Counted from the stretch's first letter, positions 9,012-17,640 are shown. The stretch: 64,000 nucleotides of DNA from Noviherbaspirillum soli (GCF_015352955.1 NZ_JACYOX010000015.1:1-64000); one strand, 5' to 3'. The notes: generated by a model not told the origin, from the sequence alone. A program made the numbers and translations.

Positions 9012-9635
9012 ATGAGCCAATTTTTCCAGATCCATCCAGACAATCCCCAGCTGCGCCTGATCAGGCAGGCAGCCCAGATCATCCGGTCCGGCGGCATCGT
9101 CGCCTTGCCGACCGACGCCTGTTACGCGCTGGTGACACGGCTCGACGACAAGGCCGCGGTCGACCGCCTGCGCCGCATCCGCGGCATCGACGACAAGCAC
9201 CACCTGACGCTGCTGTGCCGCGACCTGAGCGAGATCGCCCAGTATTCGCGGGTCGACAACCGCCAGTACCGGCTGCTCAAGGCTGCCACGCCCGGCGCCT
9301 ATACCTTCATCCTGGAAGCCACCAAGGAAGTGCCGCGCCGCCTGAGCCACCCGTCGCGCAAGACCATCGGCCTGCGCGTGCCGGACAACGCCATTGCCCA
9401 GGCGCTGCTGGAAGAGCTGGGCGAGCCGCTGCTGGGCACCACCCTGATCCTGCCAGACGAGGAACACCCGCTGTCCGACCCGGAAGAGATCCGCGATGGC
9501 CTGGAAAAGGTGATCGACCTCATCATCGACGGCGGCGCCTGCCAGCTTGAACCGACCACCATCATCGATCTGAGCGGCAGCGAGCCCATCCTGGTGCGCC
9601 AGGGCCTGGGCGATGCCGCACCGTTCGGGCTCTGA
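9012..9635 (+). CDS. yciO: YciO/YrdC/Sua5-family protein
   Basis: A 207-residue protein of the Sua5/YrdC/YciO family. The N-terminal region carries the family fold: SGGIVALPTDACYALVTRLDD near 28-48 and KHHLTLLCRDLSEIAQY near 62-78, followed by TPGAYTFILEAT and SRKTIGLRVPDN. The family includes the enzyme making threonylcarbamoyl-AMP for tRNA t6A, but the YciO branch, recognised by length and by DACYALV in place of the usual TVYGL, is usually a paralogue of uncertain role. It precedes the M50 protease gene by 41 bases in the conserved yciO-M50-trpS order. Confidence 0.9.
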   Translation: MSQFFQIHPDNPQLRLIRQAAQIIRSGGIVALPTDACYALVTRLDDKAAVDRLRRIRGIDDKHHLTLLCRDLSEIAQYSRVDNRQYRLLKAATPGAYTFILEATKEVPRRLSHPSRKTIGLRVPDNAIAQALLEELGEPLLGTTLILPDEEHPLSDPEEIRDGLEKVIDLIIDGGACQLEPTTIIDLSGSEPILVRQGLGDAAPFGL

Positions 9636-9663
9636 GCTGGCCAGACCCACAATTTGCCTCTGT

Positions 9664-9669
9664 TAAAAT
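9664..9669 (+). promoter_or_regulatory. -10-like element abutting the M50 gene
   Basis: TTAAAAT ends 7 bases before the ATG at 9677, so transcription from it would start at or within two bases of the start codon. The -35 region is unremarkable. Confidence 0.35.
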
Positions 9670-9676
9670 CCGTGCG

Positions 9677-10333
9677 ATGAACAATCTGATCCAGACCTTT
9701 GCCGTCTACGCGCTGCCCATCCTGTTCGCGATCACGCTGCACGAGGCCGCGCATGCCTATGCGGCGCGCTACTTCGGCGACAATACCGCCTTCATGGAAG
9801 GCCGCATGAGTCTGAATCCGGCCAAGCATATCGACCCGGTAGGCACGCTGCTCATTCCCATCGTGCTGTTCTTCGTCGGCAGTCCCTTCCTGTTCGGCTA
9901 TGCCAAGCCGGTGCCGGTGGAATACCGCAACCTGCGCAATCCCAAGCGCGACATGGCCTGGGTGGCGCTGGCGGGACCGGGCGCCAACCTGCTGATGGCC
10001 TTTTTGTGGATGGTTGCCGTGATCGTCTTCGGCATGTTCATGGATGCCGGCGACTACTTCATGCGCATGGCGCAGGCCGGCATCCTGACCAACCTCGTGA
10101 TCTTCGCATTCAACCTGTTCCCGGTGCCGCCGCTGGACGGCGGCCGGGTGCTGACCAGCATCCTGCCCGCGCCCTATGCCTACAAGTACGCGCAGCTGGA
10201 AAACTATGGCTTCTTCATCGTGCTGGGCCTGGCCATGCTGGGCTTCCTGAAGTACTGGATGGCGCCGGTGATGATGGTCGCCAACACCGCGCTGATGGCG
10301 CTGATTTCCCCCCTGACTTTTCTTTTGAGCTGA
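9677..10333 (+). CDS. Site-2 protease (M50) family membrane protein
   Basis: A 218-residue intramembrane zinc metalloprotease of the short S2P/M50 type, without the PDZ domain of RseP. The zinc motif HEAAH is at residues 22-26, right after the first membrane helix; the third ligand is the aspartate in NLFPVPPLDGGRVL (Asp154). Four to six hydrophobic segments span the protein (about 7-25, 56-72, 96-120, 134-152, 175-192, 196-216). Substrate is unknown. A TAAAAT hexamer (9664-9669) ends only 7 bases before the ATG, so the transcript may be nearly leaderless. It lies 6 bases upstream of trpS. Confidence 0.93.
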   Translation: MNNLIQTFAVYALPILFAITLHEAAHAYAARYFGDNTAFMEGRMSLNPAKHIDPVGTLLIPIVLFFVGSPFLFGYAKPVPVEYRNLRNPKRDMAWVALAGPGANLLMAFLWMVAVIVFGMFMDAGDYFMRMAQAGILTNLVIFAFNLFPVPPLDGGRVLTSILPAPYAYKYAQLENYGFFIVLGLAMLGFLKYWMAPVMMVANTALMALISPLTFLLS

Positions 10334-10339
10334 ACCAAC

Positions 10340-11542
10340 ATGTACCCTGATCGCGTAGTCTCCGGCATGCGCCCCACCGGCGTAATGCACCTTGGCCATT
10401 TCCACGGCGCCCTGAAGAACTGGGTGAAGCTCCAGTCCGAGCATGAATGCCTGTTTTTCGTCGCTGACTGGCATGCCCTGACCACGCACTACGACGATCC
10501 GAGCATCATTGAAAAAAGCACCTGGGACATGGTGATCGACTGGCTGGCCGCCGGCATCGACCCGGCGCAGTCCACCCTGTTCATCCAGTCCAAGGTGCCC
10601 GAGCATGCAGAACTGCACCTGCTGCTGTCGATGACCACGCCGCTGGGCTGGCTGGAGCGGGTGCCGACCTACAAGGACCAGCAGGAGAAGCTGGCCGACC
10701 GCGACCTGGCAACCTATGGCTTCCTCGGCTATCCGCTGCTGCAGGCGGCTGACGTGCTGATCTACCGCGCCAGCATGGTGCCGGTGGGCGAGGATCAGGT
10801 GCCTCACATTGAAATGATGAGAGAACTGGCGCGCCGCTTCAATCACATTTACGGCAAGGAAAAGGATTTCGAGGAAAAGGCGAAGGAAGCGGTGAAGAAG
10901 CTGGGCGGCAAGCGCGCCCGTCTCTATGCAGAGCTGCGCACCGAGTTTCAGGAAAAGGGCAGCGCTGACGCCATCGAGCAGGCGCGGGCGATGCTGGACG
11001 AGGCGCAGAACCTGTCCATGATCGACCGCGAGCGCCTGTTCGGCTATCTCGAAGGCAGCCGCAAGCTGATCCTGGTCGAGCCGCGCGCCTTGCTGACCGA
11101 GGCGTCCCGCCTGCCGGGTCTCGATGGCCAGAAGATGTCCAAGAGCTATGGCAATTCCATCGGCCTGCGGGAAGACCGCGAATCGGTCACCAAGAAAATG
11201 CGCACCATGCCGACCGACCCGGCGCGCGTGCGCCGCACCGACCCGGGCGAGCCGGAGCGCTGCCCGGTCTGGCAGCTGCACAAGGTCTATTCCGACGAGC
11301 CGACCAGGCAATGGGCATCGACCGGCTGCCGCAGCGCCGGCATCGGCTGCCTGGAATGCAAGCAGCCCGTGATCGACGCGGTGCTGAAGGAGCAGGAGCC
11401 GATGCGCGAGCGCGCCCAGCAATACCTGGACGACCCGACGCTGGTGCGCGCCATCATCGCCGACGGCTGCGAGAAGGCGCGTCGCATGGCGCAGGAAACC
11501 ATGCGCGACGTGCGCGAAGTCATGGGCCTGTCCTACAACTGA
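10340..11542 (+). CDS. trpS: Tryptophan--tRNA ligase with cysteine-cluster motif
   Basis: Class I aminoacyl-tRNA synthetase charging tRNA-Trp. The 400-residue protein has the HIGH-type motif HLGH (MHLGHFHGALKNW, about residues 17-29) and the KMSKS loop in GLDGQKMSKSYGN near 260. It is longer than the roughly 330-residue E. coli enzyme. The C-terminal part holds Cys308, Cys330, Cys337 and Cys340, a C-x21-C-x6-C-x2-C pattern. That is close to the pattern known to bind a [4Fe-4S] cluster in Thermotoga maritima TrpRS. It follows the M50 gene by 6 bases and its TGA overlaps the next gene's ATG by one base. Confidence 0.97.
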   Translation: MYPDRVVSGMRPTGVMHLGHFHGALKNWVKLQSEHECLFFVADWHALTTHYDDPSIIEKSTWDMVIDWLAAGIDPAQSTLFIQSKVPEHAELHLLLSMTTPLGWLERVPTYKDQQEKLADRDLATYGFLGYPLLQAADVLIYRASMVPVGEDQVPHIEMMRELARRFNHIYGKEKDFEEKAKEAVKKLGGKRARLYAELRTEFQEKGSADAIEQARAMLDEAQNLSMIDRERLFGYLEGSRKLILVEPRALLTEASRLPGLDGQKMSKSYGNSIGLREDRESVTKKMRTMPTDPARVRRTDPGEPERCPVWQLHKVYSDEPTRQWASTGCRSAGIGCLECKQPVIDAVLKEQEPMRERAQQYLDDPTLVRAIIADGCEKARRMAQETMRDVREVMGLSYN

Positions 11543-12108
11543 TGGCGGCGCATGCTCCCGTGGCTGCCGCCTCGCCCTGGGTGCGGCGTTTCGCGCCGCT
11601 GATCCCGCCGGGCGAGGTGCTGGACCTGGCCTGCGGCAGCGGGCGCCATGCCCGCCTGCTGGCCGAACTGGGCCATCCGGTGCTGGCGGTGGACCGCGAC
11701 GAACAGGCGCTGGCTGCCTGTTCCGCGCCCGGCATCCGCTGCGAACTGCATGACCTGGAAAGCGGCGCGCCATGGCCGTATGCCGGGCGCCGGTTCGCCG
11801 GGATCGTGGTGACCAACTATCTGCACCGGCCGCTATTGGCGCCGCTGCTGGACGCGCTGGCGCCCGGCGGCATGCTGATTTATGAAACTTTCGCGGCGGG
11901 CAATGGCCAATATGGCAGGCCGTCCAGCCCGGATTTCCTGCTGCAGCCAGGCGAACTGCTCGAACAGGTCAGGCTGCATGGCAACGGCATGCGGGTGCTG
12001 GCTTACGAGGATGGCTACCTGGCCCAGCCCAAGCCGGCGCTGGTGCAGCGCATCTGCGCGCTGCGCTATGATCCCGATGCCGATCCGGTGCGCTCGCTGA
12101 CCTTGTAA
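11542..12108 (+). CDS. Class I SAM-dependent methyltransferase
   Basis: A 188-residue small methyltransferase. The SAM-binding motif I is LDLACGSGRHARLL at residues 27-40, followed by the acidic end of strand 2 in VLAVDRDEQAL near 46-56 and a motif-IV-like VVTNYLHRPLL near 86-96; APGGMLIYETFA follows. This is the Tellurite-resistance/TehB-like or Methyltransf_11 type. The substrate cannot be named. Start and trpS stop share one base (TGATG at 11540-11544), so it is translationally coupled to trpS; a role on RNA or a small molecule is open. An N-terminal Ala-rich stretch precedes the domain. Confidence 0.88.
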   Translation: MAAHAPVAAASPWVRRFAPLIPPGEVLDLACGSGRHARLLAELGHPVLAVDRDEQALAACSAPGIRCELHDLESGAPWPYAGRRFAGIVVTNYLHRPLLAPLLDALAPGGMLIYETFAAGNGQYGRPSSPDFLLQPGELLEQVRLHGNGMRVLAYEDGYLAQPKPALVQRICALRYDPDADPVRSLTL

Positions 12109-12149
12109 CCGAATGTGGATGTGCGGTACCGCCGTCCAACGGTATCCGC

Positions 12150-12155
12150 TACAAT
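12150..12155 (+). promoter_or_regulatory. -10 element upstream of dapA
   Basis: TACAAT followed by CGTCC, 35 bases before the dapA ATG. The -35 region is poorly conserved. Confidence 0.4.
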
Positions 12156-12189
12156 CGTCCCCTTAAACAATTTTCCCTCATACAACATC

Positions 12190-13068
12190 ATGATCCAGGG
12201 CAGCATCGTAGCAATCGTCACTCCCATGCATGCCGACGGCAGTCTCGACCTGCCCGGCCTGCGCAAGTTGATCGACTGGCACATTGCCGAAGGCACCGAT
12301 GGCATCGTCATCGTCGGCACCACCGGCGAATCGCCCACGGTGTCGGTGGAAGAGCATTGCGAACTGATCAAGGTGGCGGTCGAGCATACTGCCCGCCGCA
12401 TTCCCATCATCGCAGGCACCGGCGGCAACTCCACCGCGGAAGCGATCGAACTGACCCGCTATGCCAGGGAAGTCGGCGCCGATGCATCGCTGCAGGTGGT
12501 GCCGTATTACAACCGCCCGACCCAGGAAGGCATGTACCAGCATTTCAGGAAGATCGCCGAGTCAGTCGACCTGCCGGTCATCCTGTACAACGTGCCGGGC
12601 CGCACCGTGGCCGACATGTCCAATGAAACCATCCTGCGCCTGGCCCAGGTGCCGGGCGTGGTGGGCGTCAAGGAAGCCACCGGCAACATCGGCCGCGACA
12701 CCGACCTGATCCGCCTGGCGCCGGCATCCTTTGCCGTGTATTCGGGCGACGACCCGACCGCGATGGCACTGATGCTGTGCGGCGGCAAGGGCAATATCTC
12801 CGTCACCGCCAATGTGGCGCCGCGCGCCATGCATGAACTGTGCGTGGCCGCCATGGCCGGCAACGTCGCCGAAGCGGTGCGCATCAACAACCGCCTGCTG
12901 CCTCTGCATAACAAGCTGTTCGTCGAGCCCAACCCGGTGCCGGTGAAGTGGGCGATGGCGGAAATGGGCCTGATGGAGCATGGCATCCGGCTGCCGCTGG
13001 TGCCGCTGGCCGACGGCCTGCACGAGACGGTGCGTGCGGCGCTGCGCGAGTCCGGTGTATTACAATAG
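12190..13068 (+). CDS. dapA: 4-hydroxy-tetrahydrodipicolinate synthase
   Basis: DapA condenses pyruvate with aspartate semialdehyde in the first committed step of lysine/diaminopimelate synthesis. The 292-residue length is exactly typical. The Schiff-base lysine is Lys161 (GVKEATGN); Tyr134 lies in YNVPGRT; the phosphate/substrate loop VGTTGESPT is at 42-50. The ATG at 12190 opens [13 protein letters not shown], as in homologues. It is followed by bamC, the conserved dapA-bamC (dapX) order. No lysine riboswitch is visible in the 81-base leader. Confidence 0.98.
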   Translation: MIQGSIVAIVTPMHADGSLDLPGLRKLIDWHIAEGTDGIVIVGTTGESPTVSVEEHCELIKVAVEHTARRIPIIAGTGGNSTAEAIELTRYAREVGADASLQVVPYYNRPTQEGMYQHFRKIAESVDLPVILYNVPGRTVADMSNETILRLAQVPGVVGVKEATGNIGRDTDLIRLAPASFAVYSGDDPTAMALMLCGGKGNISVTANVAPRAMHELCVAAMAGNVAEAVRINNRLLPLHNKLFVEPNPVPVKWAMAEMGLMEHGIRLPLVPLADGLHETVRAALRESGVLQ

Positions 13069-13149
13069 CCAGCTTTGCTGGTCCGGGGCGGCCATGCCGT
13101 CCCTTCTTTCTGATTCAGCACGACCATGACCTCTCGGAAGATCACCCCT

Positions 13150-14340
13150 ATGGCAGAACGCAGCACCGTGCAGCGCAGCATCGCTTATGCGCTCGCCCTG
13201 GCCAGCCTCGCTGGCTGCGGCTCCATCAATTCCTCCTTCGGCACCCTGCTCGAACCGGAACGCATCGATTACAAGAGCGCGTCGACCGCTGTCAGCAAGG
13301 GCAAGTCGCTGGAAGTGCCTCCCGACCTGACCCAGTTGCAGCGTGATAACCGTTATGCACTGCCCGAGTCCACCAACCGCGGCACCGCTACCGCATCCGG
13401 TTTCAACATGGCGCAAAGCGCCACGGCGGCTGCACCTGCGGCGTCCGCCACGGCGACGCCGGTGGCGCCCCGCGTGACGGAGCAGGCCAGGGTGGAACGC
13501 GACGGCAGCCAGCGCTGGCTGGTGGTGAAGATGGCGCCGGAAGTGCTGTGGCCGCAGGTCAAGGAGTTCTGGCAGGACTCCGGCTTTCTGATCGCTTCCG
13601 AAAATCAGGAAGCGGGCGTGATGGAAACCGACTGGGCGGAAAACCGCGCCAAGATACCCGAAGGCTTCCTGCGCAATACGCTGGGCAAGGCGCTGGATTC
13701 CTTCTACTCCACCGGCGAGCGCGACAAGTTCCGCACCCGGTTCGAGCGCACCGCCGACGGCGGCACCGAGGTCTACATCAGCCATCGCGGCGCGCAGGAA
13801 GTGCTGACCGGCGTGGAAAAGGAAAGAACCGTCTGGACGCCGCGTCCGGCCGATCCCGAGCTGGAAGCCGAATTCCTGTCGCGCCTGCTGGCACGCCTGG
13901 GCGTCGAGAATACCCGCGCCAAGGCGCTGGTCGCCAATGCCCCGCCAGTCGATCAGTCGCGTGCCAAGCTGGTACGCGCACCCAACGGCGGCGTGGTCCA
14001 GGTCGACGAAAGCTTCGAGCGCGCCTGGCGTCGCGTCGGACTGGCGCTGGACCGGGTGGGCTTCACGGTCGAAGACCGCAACCGCTCGCAGGGCGTGTAT
14101 TACGTGCGCTACGTGGACCAGAATCAGGACGCCAATGGCAAGGTCGCCCAGAAGGGCTTCCTGAGCCGGCTCTTCTCCAGCTCCAAGGATGACAAGTCCA
14201 AGCAGGCACAGCGCTACCAGATCTCGGTCAAGCCGGCCGGCGAGGTCAGCCAGGTCAGCGTGCTCAACAACGAAGGCAATCCGGAAACCTCCAAGACCGG
14301 CGATCGCATCCTGGCCTTGCTGACCGAGCAACTGAAGTAA
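13150..14340 (+). CDS. bamC: Outer membrane protein assembly factor BamC
   Basis: BamC is a lipoprotein of the beta-barrel assembly machine at the outer membrane. From the ATG at 13150 the protein is 396 residues: signal peptide MAERSTVQRSIAYALALASL with lipobox ending at Cys23 (AGCGS), then the conserved unstructured region (SLEVPPDLTQL...NRYALPES) that contacts BamD, an Ala-rich linker, and two helix-grip domains (about 105-220 and 270-396) with FERAWRRVGLALDRVGFTVEDR in the second. I prefer 13150 because GGAAG lies 9 bases upstream; an ATG at 13126 would add eight residues. A TACAAT hexamer overlaps the dapA stop codon (13061-13066). Confidence 0.94.
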   Translation: MAERSTVQRSIAYALALASLAGCGSINSSFGTLLEPERIDYKSASTAVSKGKSLEVPPDLTQLQRDNRYALPESTNRGTATASGFNMAQSATAAAPAASATATPVAPRVTEQARVERDGSQRWLVVKMAPEVLWPQVKEFWQDSGFLIASENQEAGVMETDWAENRAKIPEGFLRNTLGKALDSFYSTGERDKFRTRFERTADGGTEVYISHRGAQEVLTGVEKERTVWTPRPADPELEAEFLSRLLARLGVENTRAKALVANAPPVDQSRAKLVRAPNGGVVQVDESFERAWRRVGLALDRVGFTVEDRNRSQGVYYVRYVDQNQDANGKVAQKGFLSRLFSSSKDDKSKQAQRYQISVKPAGEVSQVSVLNNEGNPETSKTGDRILALLTEQLK

Positions 14341-14354
14341 GGACGGGTAAGGGT

Positions 14355-15140
14355 TTGAGATTTGCCAGTCTGGGCAGCGGCAGCGAAGGCAATGCGCTGC
14401 TGATATCGGGCGGTTCCGCGCCCGGCGCCGCCCGTACCAGTGTCATGCTGGACTGCGGCTTCGGTATCCGCGAAACCGAACGCCGTCTGGCGCGCCTGGG
14501 CATGCTGCCGGGCGAGCTCAACGGCATCGTCGTCACCCACGAGCATTCGGACCATGTCGGCGGCGTGTTCAAGTTTGCCCGTCGTCACCGGGTGCCGGTC
14601 TGGCTGAGTTACGGCACCTGGCAGGCAGTACAGCGCGACTGCCATGATGTGACCATCAATATCTGTCGCGATGGCGACGCCGTGCAGATAGGCGAACTCG
14701 AACTGACGCCGTACACGGTGCCGCATGATGCCCGTGAACCGGTACAGTATGTGATCGATGACGGCAAGGCCCGTTTGGGCGTGCTGACCGATGCCGGCCA
14801 GTCCACGCCGCACCTGGTGCAGGCGCTGGGTGGCTGCGATGCGCTGGTGCTGGAATGCAATCATGACCGCGACATGCTGGCCAACTCACGCTATCCCTGG
14901 TCGCTCAAGCAGCGCATCGGCGGCGCCTATGGGCACCTGTCGAACGACACCGCGGCCGATATCCTCGCGGCGCTCGACCGCAGCCGGCTGCAGCGCATCG
15001 TTGGCGCGCATCTGAGCCAGCAGAACAATACCCCTGAACTGGCCCGCCAGGCGCTCGAGAGCGTGCTCATTGGCGGCGGGCCCGACATCATGATCGCCTG
15101 TCAGGCCGAGGGCTTCGGCTGGACCGGCATCGAAGCCTGA
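14355..15140 (+). CDS. MBL-fold metallo-hydrolase (YycJ/WalJ-like)
   Basis: A 261-residue metallo-beta-lactamase-fold enzyme. The metal motif HEHSDH is at residues 62-67, with further ligands expected in TPYTVPHDAREPV near 118-130, GVLTDAGQSTPH near 140-151 and GAHLSQQNN near 217-225. MRFASLGSGSEGNALLI at the start is diagnostic of the YycJ/WalJ-type 5'-to-3' DNA exonuclease-like subfamily. Translation appears to start at a TTG (14355), because the next ATG is well inside the first conserved strand. It follows bamC by 14 bases and is probably cotranscribed. Confidence 0.9.
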   Translation: MRFASLGSGSEGNALLISGGSAPGAARTSVMLDCGFGIRETERRLARLGMLPGELNGIVVTHEHSDHVGGVFKFARRHRVPVWLSYGTWQAVQRDCHDVTINICRDGDAVQIGELELTPYTVPHDAREPVQYVIDDGKARLGVLTDAGQSTPHLVQALGGCDALVLECNHDRDMLANSRYPWSLKQRIGGAYGHLSNDTAADILAALDRSRLQRIVGAHLSQQNNTPELARQALESVLIGGGPDIMIACQAEGFGWTGIEA

Positions 15141-15239
15141 GCGCCAGGCCGCTCTGAAGGCGTGCATCGTGCCTCTGGCCGATCAATCGCCTGTGCCGCC
15201 TTCCTGTTCCCATGCGGTTCTCAACGCTTTCACTAGACG

Positions 15240-15266
15240 AAAAAAAACCGGCCAGAAGGCCGGTTT
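15240..15266 (-). terminator. Intrinsic terminator after the Ala-rich lipoprotein
   Basis: Read on the minus strand, AAACCGGCC (15258-15266) pairs with GGCCGGTTT (15245-15253) around a TTCT loop, followed by a T-run at 15240-15244. Confidence 0.85.
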
Positions 15267-15282
15267 GAGATCGCTAGGCTGA

Positions 15283-15570
15283 TTACTTGGCGGCAGCAGC
15301 GGCGCTGGCGGCTTCGGAAGCTGCGGAAGCAGCAGCGGAAGCGGCTGCAGCAGCGTCGGATGCGGCGGAAGCGGCTTGTGCAGCAGCAGCGTCAGCGGCC
15401 GGAGCAGCGGCAGGCGCTTCAGCAGCCGGTGCAGCAGGCGCGGCAGCCGGAGCAGCGGCAGGCGCTTCAACAGCCGGTGCGGCCGCAGGAGCAGCAGCTT
15501 CTTCTTTCTTGCCGCAAGCAGACAGAGCAACAGCAGCCAGCAGGGTAGCGATCAGATATGTTTTTTTCAT
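15283..15570 (-). CDS. Alanine-rich low-complexity lipoprotein
   Basis: A 95-residue predicted lipoprotein. The signal peptide MKKTYLIATLLAAVALSAC has its lipobox cysteine at residue 19. The mature part starts GKKEE and is then almost entirely alanine with regularly spaced proline and glutamate (PAAAPA, VEAPAA), changing at about residue 60 to Ala/Ser/Glu repeats (AASEAASAA). The DNA is correspondingly a GC-rich imperfect repeat of GCAGCx units. Such proteins may act as extended envelope spacers, but I know of no assigned function. It has its own intrinsic terminator. A region of 228 bases before roxA holds no further gene. Confidence 0.8.
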   Translation of the reverse strand: MKKTYLIATLLAAVALSACGKKEEAAAPAAAPAVEAPAAAPAAAPAAPAAEAPAAAPAADAAAAQAASAASDAAAAASAAASAASEAASAAAAAK

Positions 15571-15798
15571 GAAATTTCCTCAGTGGATTAGCAATTTACG
15601 ACGAATGGTTTCCGGTGGTATCGCTCGATAGGCATACAGAGCCCGTGTCGGGTATTCAATGATGCACCGCACAAGCCAGATTTCCTAAGCCAGCCATTAT
15701 AGCGGAATCATTTGCCATTGGGATAAAGCCAACTTCTCCGGCGAACGCAAAAACCGGTTTTGCTCCGCCTTTTATGTAACAAAAGTTTACGAACGGCA

Positions 15799-16920
15799 TT
15801 ACCCCGGTGACAACCATCCATCTTCGTACCATGTGTACAAGGCTTCCTGGACATCTTCCGAACTTGCTGCCACTTCCTCGCCGCTCAACGACCGTTCATT
15901 AGCCAGTAGCAGTAGCGCCTTGCGATCGGCGCGACCGATGGCGAATGACTCGCCATTAATGAAAAGATGCTTGCCGGCATACAGCATGCTGGTCTTGCGC
16001 GACAGCTTCACACCCTTTTTCAGCACGCGCTGGCGAAACTTGGCGGGCTGCAGTAGAGGACTCGGGGCATCGAAGTACACAGCCGGCTTGGGCTCGGACA
16101 TGTATTCGCCAAGGAAAATCGCGATATCGTCTTCCGTAAAGCGCACCTTCGCCAGTTCCGCGGCAACGGCGTCGAGCATAGGTTTGCCGATTTCCGCCGG
16201 ATTTTTCGCGGGCGACAGGTCCGGGTCGGCATACCGGCCGGGCAGGTCGATGCTGTCGGCCATGAACTGCAAAAAGGCTTCCCCAAGTTCCTGGTAGGCC
16301 GGCGCGCGAAAGCCAATCGAATAGGTCATGCATTCGCCGACCGCCGTGCCGTCATGCGCGTAATGCGGCGGCAGGTACAGCATGTCGCCCGGCTCCAGCA
16401 GGAATTCCTCTTCCGCCTCGAAATTGGCCAGGATCTTCAGCGGCATGCCTTCCACGAGCGACAGGTCTTTCTGGGCGCTGATGCGCCAGCGGCGCTGTCC
16501 ATGCGCCTGCAGCAGGAATACGTCGTAGGAGTCGAAATGCGGTCCGACGCCGCCGCCATCGCTGGCATAGCTGATCATCAGGTCGTCAAGCCGCACGTCG
16601 GGAATGAAGCGGAACTGCCGCAGCAGGGCGTCGGCCGCATCGTCATGCAGATTCACGCCCTGCACCAGCAGCGTCCAGTCCTTGCGGGCCGGATCGGGGA
16701 GAGTGGCCTGCGGGCCGGACTGCAGGTTCCACTTGCCGCCGTCGCGCGTGATCAGCCTGGACTCGACGTCGTCCCGCGCGGCGAGCGCAAACAAATCGTC
16801 CCTTGGCAGCAAAGGCCGGAAACCCGGTAGCGCTTGTCGGATCAAAAGAGGTTTCTTGTGCCAGTAGTCGCGTAAGAACTGGGCCGGCGTGATATCGCCT
16901 AACAGGGTCATTTTTTTCAT
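15799..16920 (-). CDS. roxA: Ribosomal protein L16 arginine hydroxylase (cupin/JmjC)
   Basis: A 373-residue Fe(II)/2-oxoglutarate oxygenase of the RoxA/YcfD family, which hydroxylates an arginine of ribosomal protein L16 in E. coli. The Fe-binding triad is visible: H128 and D130 (GPHFDSYDVFLLQAHG) and H189 (PPHYAHDGTAV). The N-terminal part matches the family start (LGDITPAQFLRDYWHKKPLL), and a C-terminal winged-helix-like region follows at about 270-373. The ATG at 16918-16920 is used; ATG at 16909-16911 is an alternative (MTLLGD). It is divergent from slyD. Confidence 0.93.
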   Translation of the reverse strand: MKKMTLLGDITPAQFLRDYWHKKPLLIRQALPGFRPLLPRDDLFALAARDDVESRLITRDGGKWNLQSGPQATLPDPARKDWTLLVQGVNLHDDAADALLRQFRFIPDVRLDDLMISYASDGGGVGPHFDSYDVFLLQAHGQRRWRISAQKDLSLVEGMPLKILANFEAEEEFLLEPGDMLYLPPHYAHDGTAVGECMTYSIGFRAPAYQELGEAFLQFMADSIDLPGRYADPDLSPAKNPAEIGKPMLDAVAAELAKVRFTEDDIAIFLGEYMSEPKPAVYFDAPSPLLQPAKFRQRVLKKGVKLSRKTSMLYAGKHLFINGESFAIGRADRKALLLLANERSLSGEEVAASSEDVQEALYTWYEDGWLSPG

Positions 16921-16981
16921 GGCGGTATTATCCCGGAAACGGGCAGCAGCAGGTCAGCCCAATGGCATCCGACGCGCCGCG

Positions 16982-16987
16982 TATAAT
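16982..16987 (+). promoter_or_regulatory. -10 element of slyD
   Basis: A perfect TATAAT followed by CGCC, 29 bases before the slyD ATG. No clear -35 hexamer at 17-base spacing. Confidence 0.6.
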
Positions 16988-17016
16988 CGCCGTCATATTC
17001 ACTGAAAGGAAGGGTC

Positions 17017-17556
17017 ATGAAGATTGCCAAGAACACCGTAGTGACGGTCCACTACAAATTATCGGATGCCCAGGGCAATCTGATCGAGGAAAGCAGCGAA
17101 CCCATGGTCTATCTGCATGGCGACTACGAAAACACGCTGCCGGCAATCGAAGCCGCACTGGACGGCAAGGAGCAGGGCTATCAGGGCCAGATCCAGGTCG
17201 AGCCGGAAGATGCATTCGGCGAATACGACGCCGAGCTGGTCAAGGTAGAGCCGCGTAACCGCTTTCCCGAAGACACGCAGGTCGGCATGCAGTTCGAGGG
17301 CATGCCCGACTCGGGCAGCGAAGAGGAAACAATGATCTTCACCGTCACCGATATTGCCGACGACAAGGTCGTTCTGGATGGTAATCATCCGCTGGCAGGC
17401 ATGGCGCTGCGCTTCGAACTCAATGTGACCGAGGTCCGCCCTGCAACGGACGAGGAAATCGCGCATGGCCATGTGCATGGCGCCCATGGCCACGGTCATC
17501 ATGACGACGATGACGACGATGAAGGCGACGCCTTCCGTACGATACAGGTCCACTAG
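17017..17556 (+). CDS. slyD: FKBP-type peptidyl-prolyl isomerase SlyD
   Basis: SlyD is a cytoplasmic prolyl isomerase and metallochaperone that helps deliver nickel to hydrogenase and urease maturation in other bacteria. The 179-residue protein has the FKBP domain split by the insert-in-flap chaperone domain: KNTVVTVHYKLSDAQGNLIEES at the start, GDYENTLPAIEAALDGKEQG near 37-56, the flap insert about 70-128, and MALRFELNVTEVRPAT closing the FKBP part. The tail (about 150-173) alternates His, Gly and Asp, including HGHVHGAHGHGHH and a run of acidic residues, a metal-binding tail with no cysteines. AGGAAG precedes the start codon closely. Confidence 0.96.
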   Translation: MKIAKNTVVTVHYKLSDAQGNLIEESSEPMVYLHGDYENTLPAIEAALDGKEQGYQGQIQVEPEDAFGEYDAELVKVEPRNRFPEDTQVGMQFEGMPDSGSEEETMIFTVTDIADDKVVLDGNHPLAGMALRFELNVTEVRPATDEEIAHGHVHGAHGHGHHDDDDDDEGDAFRTIQVH

Positions 17557-17583
17557 ACCGGCATTCACGCCCGGCACCCGGGC

Positions 17584-17638
17584 GGCCCCGCTCAGCCAAT
17601 TCGTGCAAACGAAACCGCGAGCGGGGCCTTTTCTTTTT
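17584..17638 (+). terminator. Intrinsic terminator after slyD
   Basis: GGCCCCGCTC (17584-17593) pairs with GAGCGGGGCC (17619-17628) across a 25-base loop and is followed by TTTTCTTTTT. Confidence 0.85.
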
Positions 17639-17640
17639 GG

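Noticed and set aside
7059-9650. Very long minus-strand open frame (863 codons) across the PHP, htpX and yciO genes
   Set aside because: It is antisense to three recognisable genes, has an amino-acid composition typical of high-GC shadow frames (His/Gln/Arg-rich) and no domain.
9299-11773. Minus-strand open frame of 824 codons opposite yciO, M50 and trpS
   Set aside because: Antisense to three well-supported genes; no ribosome binding site or family match.
15283-15570. Plus-strand Ala/Ser-rich frame opposite the Ala-rich lipoprotein
   Set aside because: GC-rich repeats open several frames; only the minus-strand frame has a signal peptide, lipobox and terminator.
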